Shown here piece after piece: positions 20,673 through 33,600 of a stretch of DNA of 64,000 bases. Numbering within the stretch: the stretch's first letter is position 1; each line of letters begins with the position of its first letter. The stretch spans positions 17,594,501-17,658,500 of the forward strand of contig JAWQUS010000010.1 in assembly GCA_036365455.1 (NCBI GenBank), in the 5' to 3' direction. A program made the position numbers and the translations under genes. The stretch is from Macrosoma leucophasiata (Eukaryota; Arthropoda; Insecta; Lepidoptera; Hedylidae). The notes under the pieces are model-generated. The model saw nothing but the letters and a program-made list of their open reading frames with translations, was not told the origin of the DNA and did not search any database.

Positions 20673-23600
20673 TTCTTAGTTTATAATTGTTACGTGCCAA
20701 AAGTAGGTACCAGTCTGTCCTCTATATCGTCGGCTGTCGGATGGCGATGCCTTTGACGTAAATTCCAGCTCTCCAAATAATCTACCTACTAGATATCTTA
20801 ATAAATATAATAAGTACCTACATGCTTACAACTCAACAATCGTAGGTGCCTCAATATAAGAATTTATGAATATTTCCAGGAAAAACTACCTAAGAACCTA
20901 CTAAATAAATAACCACCTACTTAAAACCATAATTTAAAAAATAACAGATTGTAATAGTGTCTATTGTACAAGCTTAAAAAAGATATTAATATGCTAATAC
21001 GTGTGAGGCAGTCAATGGGACTATGGCCATGTGATAATAGCATTATAGTAATGACGTCATTGGACTACACGTGTACCTACAACATAGTGAGACGGGATGA
21101 TTATCTAGTACTATTCAAGCTAAAATCTGCAATATTATAAACTTTCTGTGCTTAGTATTTTGCTTGAAATAAGCTACCCACACTGGGATAAAACGGGGTT
21201 ATTCTGGTCAATCTGGTCCATATCTCCTTAATCTATTTACGAGAGATGGACAAAATACGAACTTTAGCTGAATGTTCGATTCGACCGAATTCACATTGTA
21301 ATTCGATAGTTAGGTAGGTAGGTACCTATTTCATGATATTTTTAATTCGAGTAAAGGCATTTATGTTTTCTTTTTTCGTCAATACTTGCTACTTGGAGAG
21401 TAGATATTACCTACTTACCATACTGTATAGTCATTTTTATTATCGCTGCACTTTATTGTTTAGACCGTCTGTCGCTGTCTCCGGCTGAAACTTAGGATTC
21501 AAACTAGGTAGGTATCTCCATACCAAATTTTGTCTAAATCGATTCATTCATGTGTCTATTGAAAACAGTATTTTGTATCAATACATGGGTAGGTATAATA
21601 ATGTTACGAGTAGCTGTTACCCGCGGCTTCTAATAAACTGCCTTCCTGAATCCTGCGAAATTTCGCTTTTGAACGTCGAGCAGTTTTCGATATTTCGTGA
21701 TAATTAATAATAATTATGATCTTTCGCTTTTATAATAGAACTAACGACCCGCCCCGTAACGACCTCTCCTATTCATCTTAGCATGTTATACCTATAGCCT
21801 TCCTCGATAAATGGACTATCTTACACTAAAATAAATTTTCAAGGCGGTCCAGTAGTTCCTGAGATTAACGCGTTCAAACAAACAAACTCTTCAGCTTTAT
21901 AGGTAGGTATTATTATCTATTAGTAATATTAGTATAGATGAACGTGGAAGTTTGTCTGTTATGCTTACACAGCTAAACCATTGTTGGATGGAATAGTAGT
22001 TTGATTGAAGACCCAGGGATAGAGGAAGGTAGGCTATTTAAAAAAAAAACCCTTTAATTGTTGAAATAGGGGATGAAAGTTAGTTTATTTTATCGAATTT
22101 AATGAAAAAATTTTACGAAATATCTACCTAGGTAACTAGTCCCAATCTCTTGATCAAACATTTACAGCTATTATTTTCAAAATCAACGCTGAAATAGGTA
22201 GCTATGCAAGGAGCTGAAATAGCATAATTTCATGTGGAAGTACCTACCTAGTACCTAGTAGCGGGCAATACCTAGCTAGTTTATAATAATTTTCTTTAAA
22301 TAGGTATAATAAAAAGCGAATATTATTTTTTGGGGAACAAGTTCTTTAGAAAATGTAGGTACCTACCTAATAGGTTAAGAAACAAGAAAATAATGCATTT
22401 GCCTATATTATTTAATAGGTACAAAAACTACCTATTAAATTTATAAAAATCGAATATTCCAATACATATAACTAGCTGGTGAAGTGGTTTTCTATCCGCG
22501 ATTCGTACAAAAATTTAATAATATTATTTGCGTGAAATATTAGTAAATCTTGCTCACACAAGGTTGAGTCATTAATACAACTACGAGGGCGTTGACCCGC
22601 GCGCCATCAGTCTACAAAATCGCGAGTAGTGTGAATTTGACTGGTTAGACGAATATTATTTTTATCGAGAAAATTTCATTAAGTAGGTAACTGTTGACGT
22701 CCAAACCAGTTTTTAAACGTGAATAAAATTCATATTCATTAAAAATTATTTTAAAATAAAAACAACCTTCTGAAGTTATTGAACTTTATGGAAAAACAAC
22801 ATCTGAAAAGTAGGTTTATTCAGGTAGTTTTTGATAAGATTGCTATATAGAAAGATCTGTGTTCACGTTGTAAGGTCCTAAATTTGAGTAGTCTGTGTAG
22901 GTAGGTACCTATTTTATAATTCCGTAGCAAATGCTAAATATGGACACCTTTTAATTTACTACTCTCTCTTTCTGAACTCTTTAGAGTACCTACCTACGTG
23001 TTCTCCGACACGCACTACGCTGAATTTTAGTTTATCGACCCAGTGTTTTTCAATTCGGCCATTAGACCGACTATTTATGTGTAACCAGTAAAACATTGTT
23101 AGATACCTATCAGTGGAAATTATTATGTAATCAAAAGATTTAAACGCGAAACATGGCCTGAACGAAGTGATAGTTGCGACACATAAAAGTTTGCTAGTAA
23201 TATTTCAGTTTCGCTCCCTACGTTCGAGAGGGAAGCAGAGAGGCTAGGCGTAGGGAGTGACTGCGCCGCGCCGTACTTGTTTCAATCGATACGGAACCCC
23301 ACCTACTGTATGCGCGCGCATGACGAAAATTCATCGAGCAGTTTTCGCGCCAATAAACTTCCACATACTTTTCCACGATTTTCATATTATGCAGAAATAG
23401 ATAATCGTGTCTTTACAATTTCCTATAAATGTGCAATGTAATTAGGTACCTACATGTAGACATGCGAGCCGGGGGCGATATAGTCGGCGGCGGCTCGTTT
23501 TTATTTTCTACCCTAATCTAACTTTTAGGCTGAAATCAAGCAATACCAACTGTTTACAAAATAAAATTACTAAGGTAAAGGAAATAAGAATGATTATTGT

Positions 23601-23850
23601 TCCATCAACAAAATAAATGTTGTTTTGTTGATGTCCGATCGGGATACCATCGCGATATTTATGATTTTACTTAACCGCACAGAGTAGATAATCCTTGGAG
23701 TACAGGAACTCGTACCTTCACGCAAGCTACCTAACCGCTTAAAACGGGGTAGGAAATCATGATCTACTTTACGCAACCACCAAGGAATGCTCGTTCGTAA
23801 ACTAAACAAATAATTACAATTAAAGATCCTAGAACCGGACTGACTCGACA
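20673..23850. other. Gene-poor DNA with degenerate repeat remnants
   Basis: 21600-21910 contains GACCCGCCCCGTAACGACC and AAGGCGGTCCAGTAGTTCCT, remnants of the common lepidopteran family ending in ACAAACAAACTCTTC. 21930-22050 is a second weak remnant. TAGGTAGGTACCTA runs are frequent. The GC-richer segments 22590-22640 and 23210-23300 could be promoter-like, but no transcript is shown by the sequence. Confidence 0.35.
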
Positions 23851-23853
23851 CTA

Positions 23854-24129
23854 CACCAAAGATATCCCGGCCGTCATTCTAGACGAGATTAGTACGGCTC
23901 TCACTCAACAGCTCAAAAACAACAGGACGCCGGTTGATGATGGAATCGCTACTGAACTCCTGACAGCAGGCGGAAGGCCAGTATTAGAAGAAGCTCTTCA
24001 GATGATGTTCAATTCCGTCATATTCGAGGGCAAAGCGCCTATGGCGCGGCACAAAAGTGTGGTGGTACTGTTCTTTAAGGAAGGTGACAATACCCTTCTT
24101 AAGAACTGTAGCCCCTATATTCTACTATA
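23854..24129 (+). mobile_element. LINE reverse transcriptase fragment, N-terminal palm part
   Basis: The plus frame reads TKDIPAVILDEISTALTQQL, NNRTPVDDGIATELL, KSVVVLFFKEGDNTLLKNC and SPYILLY. These match the LINE RT pattern K-x-P-x-x-D-G-I-x-x-E-x-L ... V-x-x-F/L-x-K-G-D ... N-Y-R-P-I-S-L-L. The copy is interrupted at about 24129 by a T-run and a GC-rich insert. Confidence 0.7.
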
Positions 24130-24854
24130 TTCTTTTTTTTTTTACCATTATTTTTATTTTAAACTTCCTAACAGTGTCGCATAAGGGAAAGAATGATGTG
24201 CACCGTATCGACCGCCCGAGGGGCAAAGTTGCAGGTGCATCAGACCATCTGCTGGTCATCTTGCTGGTCCGGAGACGGAAGGGCCCCCGATCCCCCTCGT
24301 GCACAGCCGCCGGGCCCACTCCGGTCCCTTACTCCGGCACGACCACTGCACACGGGACTTAACACCGGTTGGCGGGACAGCCTCCCAGGCCAGAGTTTAA
24401 AAGAGAGGCCTGAGTTCGGGTCCCCTACTGACCGGCGAGCGGCAGCGGACCGTTACCGTTTCATCGGCTCTCCCTGGCCCCCGGGTCAACATGTTGCGCC
24501 CTTGAGCGCAAGACGTCCTCACACATACCGGCCCTGGGGGCGGACAATACGGTGCACTTCAAGAATAGGAACGAGGAAGAGGATAGGGGGTGGGGGGGGA
24601 CTGGCTCTCAGGCTCGGAAGCCGGAACACGCCCGAAGGCGTTTGGCGGCAGATTACGACCTGAGGGTGGTAGATAGCCAGGCAGGACCCAAGGGACCTTA
24701 CCACCAAGCAGGACACTAGGAGGGATTACGCTGGTAGTGCCGACCCAGCAACCATGTGGAACCAGTCGCCAGAGCCTTGCTTGCTGGTCGGCAGGGTGCA
24801 CCACGTGCAGGTAAGGTTGGCTGCGGCATCAGGATGGTAAGGCGCCACTTACAC
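24130..24854 (-). mobile_element. GC-rich insert with poly(A) on the minus strand, unidentified retroelement tail
   Basis: It lies exactly between two parts of one LINE RT. It starts with a T-run (24126-24142 region) that would be a poly(A) tail on the minus strand, and its GC content is far above its surroundings. Open frames in it (24193-24663 and others) have no recognisable protein. It may be a 5'-truncated LINE 3' UTR or a SINE. Confidence 0.45.
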
Positions 24855-25062
24855 CCCAAATTGCTTGCCAGCTTGTATGAAAACGCCACTATGTCGGTCC
24901 GGCTTCAGGATCAGAACTCGAAACCTATCCAACTGCAGTGAGATGTGAGACAGGGAGATGTTATATCTCCGAAATAGTTCACCGCTGCATTGGAAAATGT
25001 CTTCAAGCTTTTGAACTGTAAAGGACTGCGCATCAGTATTAACGGCAAATACATCTCCGGCG
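24855..25062 (+). mobile_element. LINE reverse transcriptase fragment, downstream part
   Basis: The plus frame reads LASLYENATMSVRLQDQNSK, a stop, DVRQGDVISPK, a stop, FTAALENVFKLLN and GLRISINGKYIS. The RQGDxISPxLF motif is conserved RT motif 4. About 90 residues expected between this and 24129 are missing. A (GGC)n tract follows at 25059-25078. Confidence 0.7.
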
Positions 25063-25489
25063 GCGGCGGCGGCGGCGGCGCGCCACCTCTTCATGGCGGC
25101 GGCTAGCCGGCGCGGCTCGCATGTCTACCTAAATGTTTGAAAGTACAATCAAAGGCCTACTTAAAAGTAGATGTAAAAGTAGCAACTTAGATACCTACCT
25201 ACCTACTAATTCATATTTAATTTGGAGTTTATAATAAATTATAATTTATTATGTAGAAATACCTACTTTTCAAAATATTAGTAGGCACTGAAAGCACCTG
25301 TTACAAAAATTGTAATGTACCTATAATTTATTTGTTATTACTTTATAATAGGTACCTAGAGGTAGGTAGGTATAGGTGATTGATATCTATAAAGATATTA
25401 ACATATGGTATTTATTTCTAAAATACACGAATTATTTTCTTGATGTCGCCCCATGAACAAAAGAGCGCTAATAAACGTTTTCCGAATGG

Positions 25490-25665
25490 CATTTTTGCGC
25501 GACGTTGCTCAGACCAGACGTCGACCATCGGCGTAGAGACGTAAGGTAATTTGTACAAGAGCCGACCACGACGAGTTCAAGGCGATCGCGCGCGGTCAGG
25601 TTCGAGGACAGCGGGCGGGCCCCTTGCGGCGCCTCCGTGGCCCCTATCCCCCCCCACACACACTA
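25490..25665 (+). promoter_or_regulatory. CpG-rich segment, candidate promoter or first exon (weak)
   Basis: This GC- and CpG-rich island stands out from AT-rich surroundings. It contains CTCAGACC (initiator-like) at about 25508, followed 30-40 nt later by a donor-like CGTAAGGTAATTT. It could serve the jumu non-coding first exon implied by the acceptor at 30661-30671, but this is inference only. Confidence 0.2.
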
Positions 25666-28105
25666 CTGAAACTATCGCACACACGCTCATTTCTCTCATC
25701 CTCTCACATCTTCAGATGTTTCAGTATTATCTTCGTTACTGAAGTGCACGCGGAAATAAATGACATTCGTTATCATTTTTACAGATAGATAATTTCACGC
25801 TTGAATGATTAATTTAACATTCTGTTGTGCGACATTCAAAGGATAGGTGCCGAAATACATTTTACGTAGGACGTTTCTTACCTGAGTTGAAAATCGAGCA
25901 AAAAATGATTCTCGACATACCATTTAAGTATTTATGGATGTGATATTTTTCGTATCGTACTTATATACATAAGTACATAATAATATATTTGAATTCGGAT
26001 CTTGCCATTTATTGCCAAGTAGGTACCTAATTATTATTAGGATTTTACTAGCAGGTGTAAATAACTGAGCAGGTAATGGACAAAGTGGAATACAAACGAA
26101 TGATTAGTTAACATACCTACACGTGTCACTTAAAAACTTTTTTCGAATTTCTATGTTTATAATCGTATACAAACAGGCAGCGGCCATGTTCTTTGTCAAT
26201 ATACCTATTGTCTTAGAGAAGCAATTGAAAGAAATGGGAATATACCTATTTATGGGTTCTTATTTCGTGTAGTTATTAAGCAATATGAGTGGGGTATTTT
26301 TATTTAAATATCTCAGAATAATGCCTGTTTTTCGTGTGTTAAACAGTGACAAACACATATAATAAATAAGAAACATCGTAAATCATAGGAAAAAAATCTG
26401 TGTACATTTTCTGGGTATGTATGCTTAAAGAAAAGTATACAATTTATGTGTTATTTTAAGCTTAGAAAAATAAACATGCCTTGTAAAGGGTTCTATCAAA
26501 ATAGTAACCCGGATATGTCCGAGATATCAAAGTGTAACTTTCTGCAACATCTCATAATGGCTTCCGGTTCCACATTAAATTTGTAGAGTTATACGCCGAT
26601 GGAAGACCGCTTGAATTCTAAAATATGAACTCTGAAGTAATAAAGACAAGAGTTCACGGCCCTCTATGGCATAGCTCTATCGACGTCGTTTAATCTTACA
26701 CGTTCAATGTGTACAGATTATTTCAAAATATGAATAAGGTAGGTATTTAATAAAATCCTGAGCGTAAAACGCTAAAAGCACCTAATTATTTTAAAAATTG
26801 CAACAAGCTCTTTAAAAACTACGTAGATAATAAAAAATGTAGAGTCATTTATATTTACTTATATTATCTATTATTGAATAACAATTTAAGACTTTGTCTT
26901 TATGTACTCAATGATTACATTAAAATTAAATTATTAGCGAATTTCAATCGAGGACCTCCAATAGTACTGTAGGCCAATCTTTGCAAACGTTTCATACAAA
27001 CTCCAAAGGGCGCGGTATGATGCCTGCAATGTCATTAGGGGTCGATTCACCCTCTTTCGATCATCTATGTCTATCCCTTTTCGCCACCCCAGTCCTTATA
27101 CGTCTCTTTCGTTCGTGTAGACGGGTACTGAATACATTTGCGCTTGATTTTGCGCGAACATAATTTTTATGCTGTTATTATTATTTGGTAACGTAAGTAG
27201 TTAAAAAAAATAGTTATTCAGTATTGTTCAGTATCTACACGGACAAATCCGCGGGCACAGCTACGATAATATAATTCTAAAATAAAAGTAGCGTTAGTTA
27301 CTCCTTATTGCACCTCCAGCTCCAGCTTCCAGTTATCTGCCAGTGTAAGCTCTGTAAGTCTCTTCAAAATCGGTCCAGCCGTTCCAGAGATTAATCGGAA
27401 CAAACGGACATACAGACAAAAGTAATTTTGATATATGTACCTCATACATATAGGTTTATACATTTGACAAGCGGTTATTTTTTATATTACAGACACTCCA
27501 ATTTATTGTAAGATAGTACACAATAGTGGTTTTACCCATTCATGAAAGTAAGTCTATTTTGATCCCGTATATTACTGGTATGACGAATTTTAGTATCATT
27601 AGCGTAGACAAAACAACGCGCATGTGCAATGAAGCTTTAGAATTAGTATTAAAAGACATCATAGAGGTAACAAAATATGCCTGTTTTTATACCACTCATA
27701 TAAAAGTTCTAAAGTGATGAAAAGGCATAAAAGGAGAATTCGATATTAATACCTATTCGATTACGTATGGTGATTAGTGGAATGTACATTTGTACTACTC
27801 TATCTGGCATTAAATAAAAAATGTAAATATTGTTAAAGATAAGGTGTACGGTACGTATGGTCCCTCTTATCTGTCAGTGCACCCAATTCATATTCGGCGC
27901 CAAAACATTTTGCTTTATATCTTATAGGTACTAATATATCTACCCGTTGAACTATTTCTGTCGTTTTACCATTTATAGTACCTACTTTGATGTCAACTTT
28001 AATAACCTAATTATAGTAATAACAAAATAACATTATGAGTGTTATAATTTTACTCTACCTAATTATTTACCTATGCAGTCAGGACACTCTCCGCGTACCT
28101 ACTAC
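25666..28105. other. Gene-poor DNA, no recognised gene
   Basis: AT-rich and without family matches. 27230-27420 carries CCGCGGGCACAGCTACG and AAAATCGGTCCAGCCGTTCC, a worn copy of the same repeat type seen at 21600-21910. Confidence 0.35.
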
Positions 28106-28112
28106 CGCATTA

Positions 28113-28252
28113 TTGGCCGAATACTCAAACGTCACTCAATTTTAAGCAACCCTCAAATGTGCGCTATCTCTATCGTTTGAACGTGTTTTATAAAGACAGA
28201 AGACTTTTAAGTCCCACTTAGATTTGAGTGACGTTTGAGTATTTGCCCGTAT
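28113..28252. mobile_element. MITE with GAATACTCAAACGTCACTCAA ends
   Basis: The left arm GAATACTCAAACGTCACTCA and right arm TGAGTGACGTTTGAGTATTT are inverted repeats of about 20 bp. They are flanked by TTATTGGCC and GCCCGTATAA, which extend the symmetry weakly. Confidence 0.6.
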
Positions 28253-28721
28253 AAGATGCCCGTGCGTGTGGTCAAGCGGCCAGTTCCATAATAGTACCTA
28301 CATCGCGCAGAAAACTTGGAAGAGTAGAGGAGTAGACTAAAGGAGTATCACAGAAATAGATATTATATTCAGCTACAACATCCTTGCGCTTGCTGAGATG
28401 CGTATTAATAAAAAGGTCATTTATGCAGATTGTTGACCGTTGGATATAATCAGTTTTCCGTTCATTCTTCAAACCTGCTTCAGCAAAAAAAAATTAACCA
28501 GGCTACATTAGTCAGCGTGATGGAATATAATAACCATCTCAAAATAAATAGTGAGAGGAAGCCTGAACCGGAGAGGATGTAAATAGGCTGATTAGTGCCA
28601 TTCATTGGGTTTGCGCTGTATGAGGCCAGCATAATAGACACCAGTTATTGGTTACTTAAACTGGAGTAGGTACTTACCTACTCAAGATCAGTATTCCTTA
28701 TCGACAATCTTTATTAGCGTC

Positions 28722-28980
28722 TTATGGTGAGATTCACAGACCGCACTACGACTTTACTTTGAGCAAAGTATGCTTAGAACTGTCATTGTGAGATTCACAG
28801 ACCGCACTACGACTTTACTTTGAGCAAAGTATGCTTAGAACTATCAGAAATGTATGGGTTTTGACAGTTCGAAGCGTACTTTGCTCGAAAGTAAAGTCGT
28901 AGTGCAGTCTGAATCTCACCCTCAGTACAGTATGGGATTTGAAAGTAAAGTCGTAGTGCGGTCTGTGAAGCTCGCCCTTA
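28722..28980. mobile_element. Foldback MITE family F, composite copy
   Basis: Arms GAGATTCACAGACCGCACTA, then CGACTTTACTTT, occur twice directly (28727 and 28791) and twice inverted (near 28890 and 28945), so one copy appears to sit inside another. Same family as 43191-43421. Confidence 0.75.
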
Positions 28981-30660
28981 GAGCTACGAAAAATTTTTGC
29001 GAGACATGAAACATGTCCTATACCTGCCCGCTTGTTATAGGTACCTACTATACTTAAATTTTGTTCCTCTACAGTCTAAATTATCTTATTCTTATACACA
29101 CTAATATTCATTCGTCTCCCAACCTGAGTGCCCTGGAGTCTAGAGATTCAATTATCTGGTTAATGGTTAATTAGGAAGGCCCTAAGGGCTTAGGTCTCCA
29201 CAGCTCTAAGAAATTCGGACACAGAGGTCTTACTTAGGCAGTTGCCTAGATATTTAGGCTGCGATTCCTGCTCGCCACTTACCAGGTGAAGCAGACCATA
29301 AGGCGGTCTCGAGATTAGCATTCAATTTATTAAAAAATCTGCCGGTATAGAGACTAACAGAGAATACCTATAAATATTAATAAAATAGTAAATGCCATAG
29401 TACCTACAACATTGACAAAACTGCTATCCATCCGTGGGCGGGCGAACCCCTTACTTACAGTTCAATAGGATACTATGAAAGCGCTCCTGACTGGTGAAAT
29501 ATTTTAAAAAACTTCAATAAATTATGCACTTTTATATAAATGTAACATACGGTAGAACATCTGTTTCTAAATAGAGGTGGTTCAAAATGCAATCTCAGTG
29601 TAGGTAGGTAGCACCCTAATTATTGGCACGACACAGAAAACATGACATGTATTAAATCTTAGAAGTTGTTTAGTAATTCTGTGTCTTTCGAAATAGGTAG
29701 TTACAGTATAAAATTACTCTTAAATTTATACTTGTATGTATTGAAATAAAAACATTTTTATTACAACTTATCATTGTCTAATTATAATATGAAACCCGTT
29801 ATTATACAACACACAACTATCGGAAGAAGATGAAAGTAAAATACACTCATAGTAAAATGAGAAGCACACTACACCAGAACAAGTTTATTTATAGATACGG
29901 CCAGTAAAAGCGTCCACAAAAAATATCGTCCCGAATCATGGAAGCCTTTCTGATGTTACCATTCGCCGTTGAGAAGTTTTTTTATGAACGTCACTGGCCA
30001 ACTTCCAAGCCAACCATCCAGTCCCTCGTGCACGAACAAGAAATTATGCGTTGATGTAGGTCTCAAGAAAAAGTTTTTCTTGTCAGGATCAAAGTGCAAT
30101 ACTAATGTTACTATGAAATTATAAAAAAACACAATCGAAAGTTTTACAAAACCTCAATACTAGTTTTTTTTTTAATTGGATTTGTTGGATTTATGTAGAA
30201 CCAAACTTTATAAAGAACAAATCGAAATAAGATAATATTTCACAGCCTACGATGACATAACAACCGACACATTTGTATGCATTTGTAAAAGTTAATATTC
30301 AGGTCATTTCAATGAGCGTAAACGAGACGACGCTATATAAAACCTCTTTCCCCGCTAGGGTAACGCCCTGATTGGTCTGTAAGTAACGCATACCATAAAA
30401 CAAAAACAGGTTTCTATACTTAATAGTGGCTTCAATGCCGCCTATCCCGTCCTGCTGTCTCGTCTCGTTAACATGAATTCTACGTATGACATGAAATTGG
30501 CGCGAAAATTAAACAAGAACAACGATTGTTGGAAACAATGCGACGAAAAAGAAAGATTTAAAAATATTTGGCACTACTTTCTTCAAGGCCTGCCCTTTAT
30601 GGGAATTCCTTGATATGGCTACGTGAACTTGTACTGAATTAATTATTATATTACGAAAAC
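28981..30660. other. Intergenic or 5' non-coding DNA before jumu
   Basis: No coding frame or recognised element, apart from a possible worn LINE tail near 29255-29300 (CTCGCCACTTACCAGGTGAA). Confidence 0.35.
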
Positions 30661-30683
30661 TTTTGTTTCAGACGCGCTTAGAC

Positions 30684-33600
30684 ATGGATTTGTACATTAC
30701 GGACTCACTCCAAGACATGCTGGACATGGATATCAAAAATGAAATAGCTACAGATCTCAGCAGCGTCACAGATTTTTCCGTTCGTAATTAAAATACAAAG
30801 TAATAAATAGCTTTTTCGTTGGTTGTAGTATGTAATTAATTTTGTTCCTTTTTTTTCACAGGATTCATTGGGGCTAAACTTTTCCGAATTACCGCCTTTA
30901 TTAGATATCGATACAGATAATTCTTCAATGTGGCTCAATAACTCAACAAGTTTCGTTCACAATTTAGATTTGTATGGGTCAGAAGCAAACGCGGTAATGG
31001 TCAATCCAAATTCCGTAATGCCATCCACATTCGCCGAAACACCAATAAAAACTATCGTAAAAGAAGAAGCCTCAAACTTGTTGCTTACTTCTGCAGCTAG
31101 TTCAGATTCGAATAATAGTTCGTCACTATCCAGTCCAAAAGAAGAAAAAAGTCATTTAACATTCTCACCGAACGCAATTAAAGTGCCAAAAGTCAAACAA
31201 GAACCGGAAGAACCTGCACCTAAAAAACCTTTAGAAGAAGCTACCCAAATGGTCATATACATCCGGAAACAAGACAAAAATGTTGTTAAAGATTTATTAA
31301 AAGATTTAGATAACAAAACAAAAATTACAACTACACAAACAACGCCAACGGTGCGAATAAAAACTACCCAACCAGAAATCCTGAAAGTTAACAATAAGAG
31401 TTGTTCAATATTAAACACTAGCCAAAAATTAACGCATCAAATAGGCACAAAAACAATTATTTCGGGTAATATACACATATTAGATGCTCAGCAATCTAGA
31501 ACAATTTTAGCGAATGGCAACAAAAGCCAAGCGACAATCCTAATTGACAATACGTCTCTAAATAATAGGCAATTAATTAAAACCGCAGTGAGTGGTGCAT
31601 TTACGGTGGACACAAGCCAAGCTAAATATGTAAATACTAGTTCTAATAGTAAAAATACCGTGGGAGAGTTTCCCAAGCCTGCTTATTCCTATTCATGTTT
31701 AATAGCAATGGCACTGAAGAATTCTAGAACAGGAAGTCTACCTGTTTCAGAGATTTACAACTTCATGTGGTAAGTTTCTTAATTATGCTTTGGTTGCATT
31801 GTGATATTATATACCATTTAAAAAGTTATTGAGATAATAACATATGTATACTTAATTTTTCAGCCAACATTTTCCGTATTTCAAGACTGCGCCAAACGGC
31901 TGGAAGAATTCCGTTCGGCATAATCTTAGCTTAAACAAATGTTTTGAGAAAATAGAAAAACCGTCAACAAATGGAAGTCAAAGAAAAGGTATAAATTGAT
32001 TACCAAAAAAATATTAATGAAATACTAAATAAAGTACGAAAGTAGAGACTCAACATTATAATGTTATTCCAGGTTGTTTATGGGCTATGAACCCGTCGAA
32101 GGTCGGGAAGATGGATGAGGAAGTTCAAAAATGGTCGAGAAAAGATCCACAGGCAATAAAAAAAGCTATGGTTTATCCAGGTGAATACGGCTAACATTAC
32201 TTTGACACGTGATTTGTAATAGTAGTAAATTACTTACTTACTCGGTTAAGCGACACGGACGCGGTCGAGTGTGTGATGGGTGACCGCTAGTGGCAAAATT
32301 AAAATGCTCGTTTCCGTGCTTCGGAGAGCACCGTAGGCCGTCGGACCTTGTCGGAGGCCTTATGGGCGGTTTGAAATCATCCGACAGCAGGTTGGCCACG
32401 AACCCGCATTGGAGCAACGTGGTGGAGTAAGGCCCAGGCTTCCCCCCAAAAGGGGAGAGACTCGTGACCAGCAGTGGGACGGATTAAGGGTTGCCATTAT
32501 TATTACACTTAACTGTATTTTTTATATTTTCAGAGAGTCTAGAAGCTCTTGAAAGGGGTGAAATGAAGTATAGTGGTTTTGGTAGCGATACCGACGCCGA
32601 TGATGACGCAGATATCGATCCAGATGCGGAGATCGACGCTGACTTAGAAATAGACCCCGAAGTCAAGGAAGAAGTTGAAGAAGAGGAAACTATTATTGAA
32701 CAAGTAAGTTTCGTAGAAACACGACCCGCGCATAACCTCTTTATTGCTGCTCAATTACGCAACTAAATTGAATCTTTAATGCTTTGTCTCGTTTCTTCAT
32801 ACGTGACGTCTTATAAACAAATGAAACAAAATTTTAGCGGTTTATCAATTTAAATCTTGAAGAAATGGTAAGGGTCCTGATTTTGAACGTTGATGCCTAC
32901 CGTATTATTTCACACGAGACTGACTGAAACGTCTATCTACCTCTCTGCGAAATTTAATGTTCTTAGCAAATTAATAACGGTCTTTTATAGGTACACGTTG
33001 GAAGAACTTGCAAGTCCTCTTTGTTCCGAACCTAACGAAAAATTTGTTCTTGGGAATGTTAACCATTCGAATGATTATGTTTATGATTATATTTTGAATG
33101 TTATATGTTATAAATATATATAATTAAATACCTACTTTCAACAAACTTGGGCGAGCCCTTAGACCTTTAATCCGGCCCTATCGCAAAATCCGTTCTTAGC
33201 GAATGTCTACTGCCAATAAACTACCTCCTTGCCAAATTTCATCTTTGTAAGTCAAGCAATTTTCAATAGTTCGTGATAGGTGACCATTCACTTTTATATG
33301 TTAGTACATAGGTACGATACTAGTTAGTACATAGGTACTATATACTATATACTATGTTAGTACATAGGTACGATATTTCAGAATAGAAGTACTTTTTATA
33401 AAATAAATATTTAATAATTGTTGTATTAGATTATGTCCTCCTGTGCCAACATATACATACATATATTGACGACCCAGTTAGTCCAGCGTGCGGTGTGAGC
33501 TGACGGTTTAATTAAAAGGCTCGCAGATTCGATCCTCTCACCGGAACAAAAATTTGTATGGCCTACTGATATTTATTTCGGGTCTGGGTGTTCGTGTATG

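Noticed and set aside
24193..24663. 156-codon open frame in the GC-rich block
   Set aside because: Open frames are expected by chance in GC-rich DNA; the block behaves as a retroelement insert and no protein family is visible.
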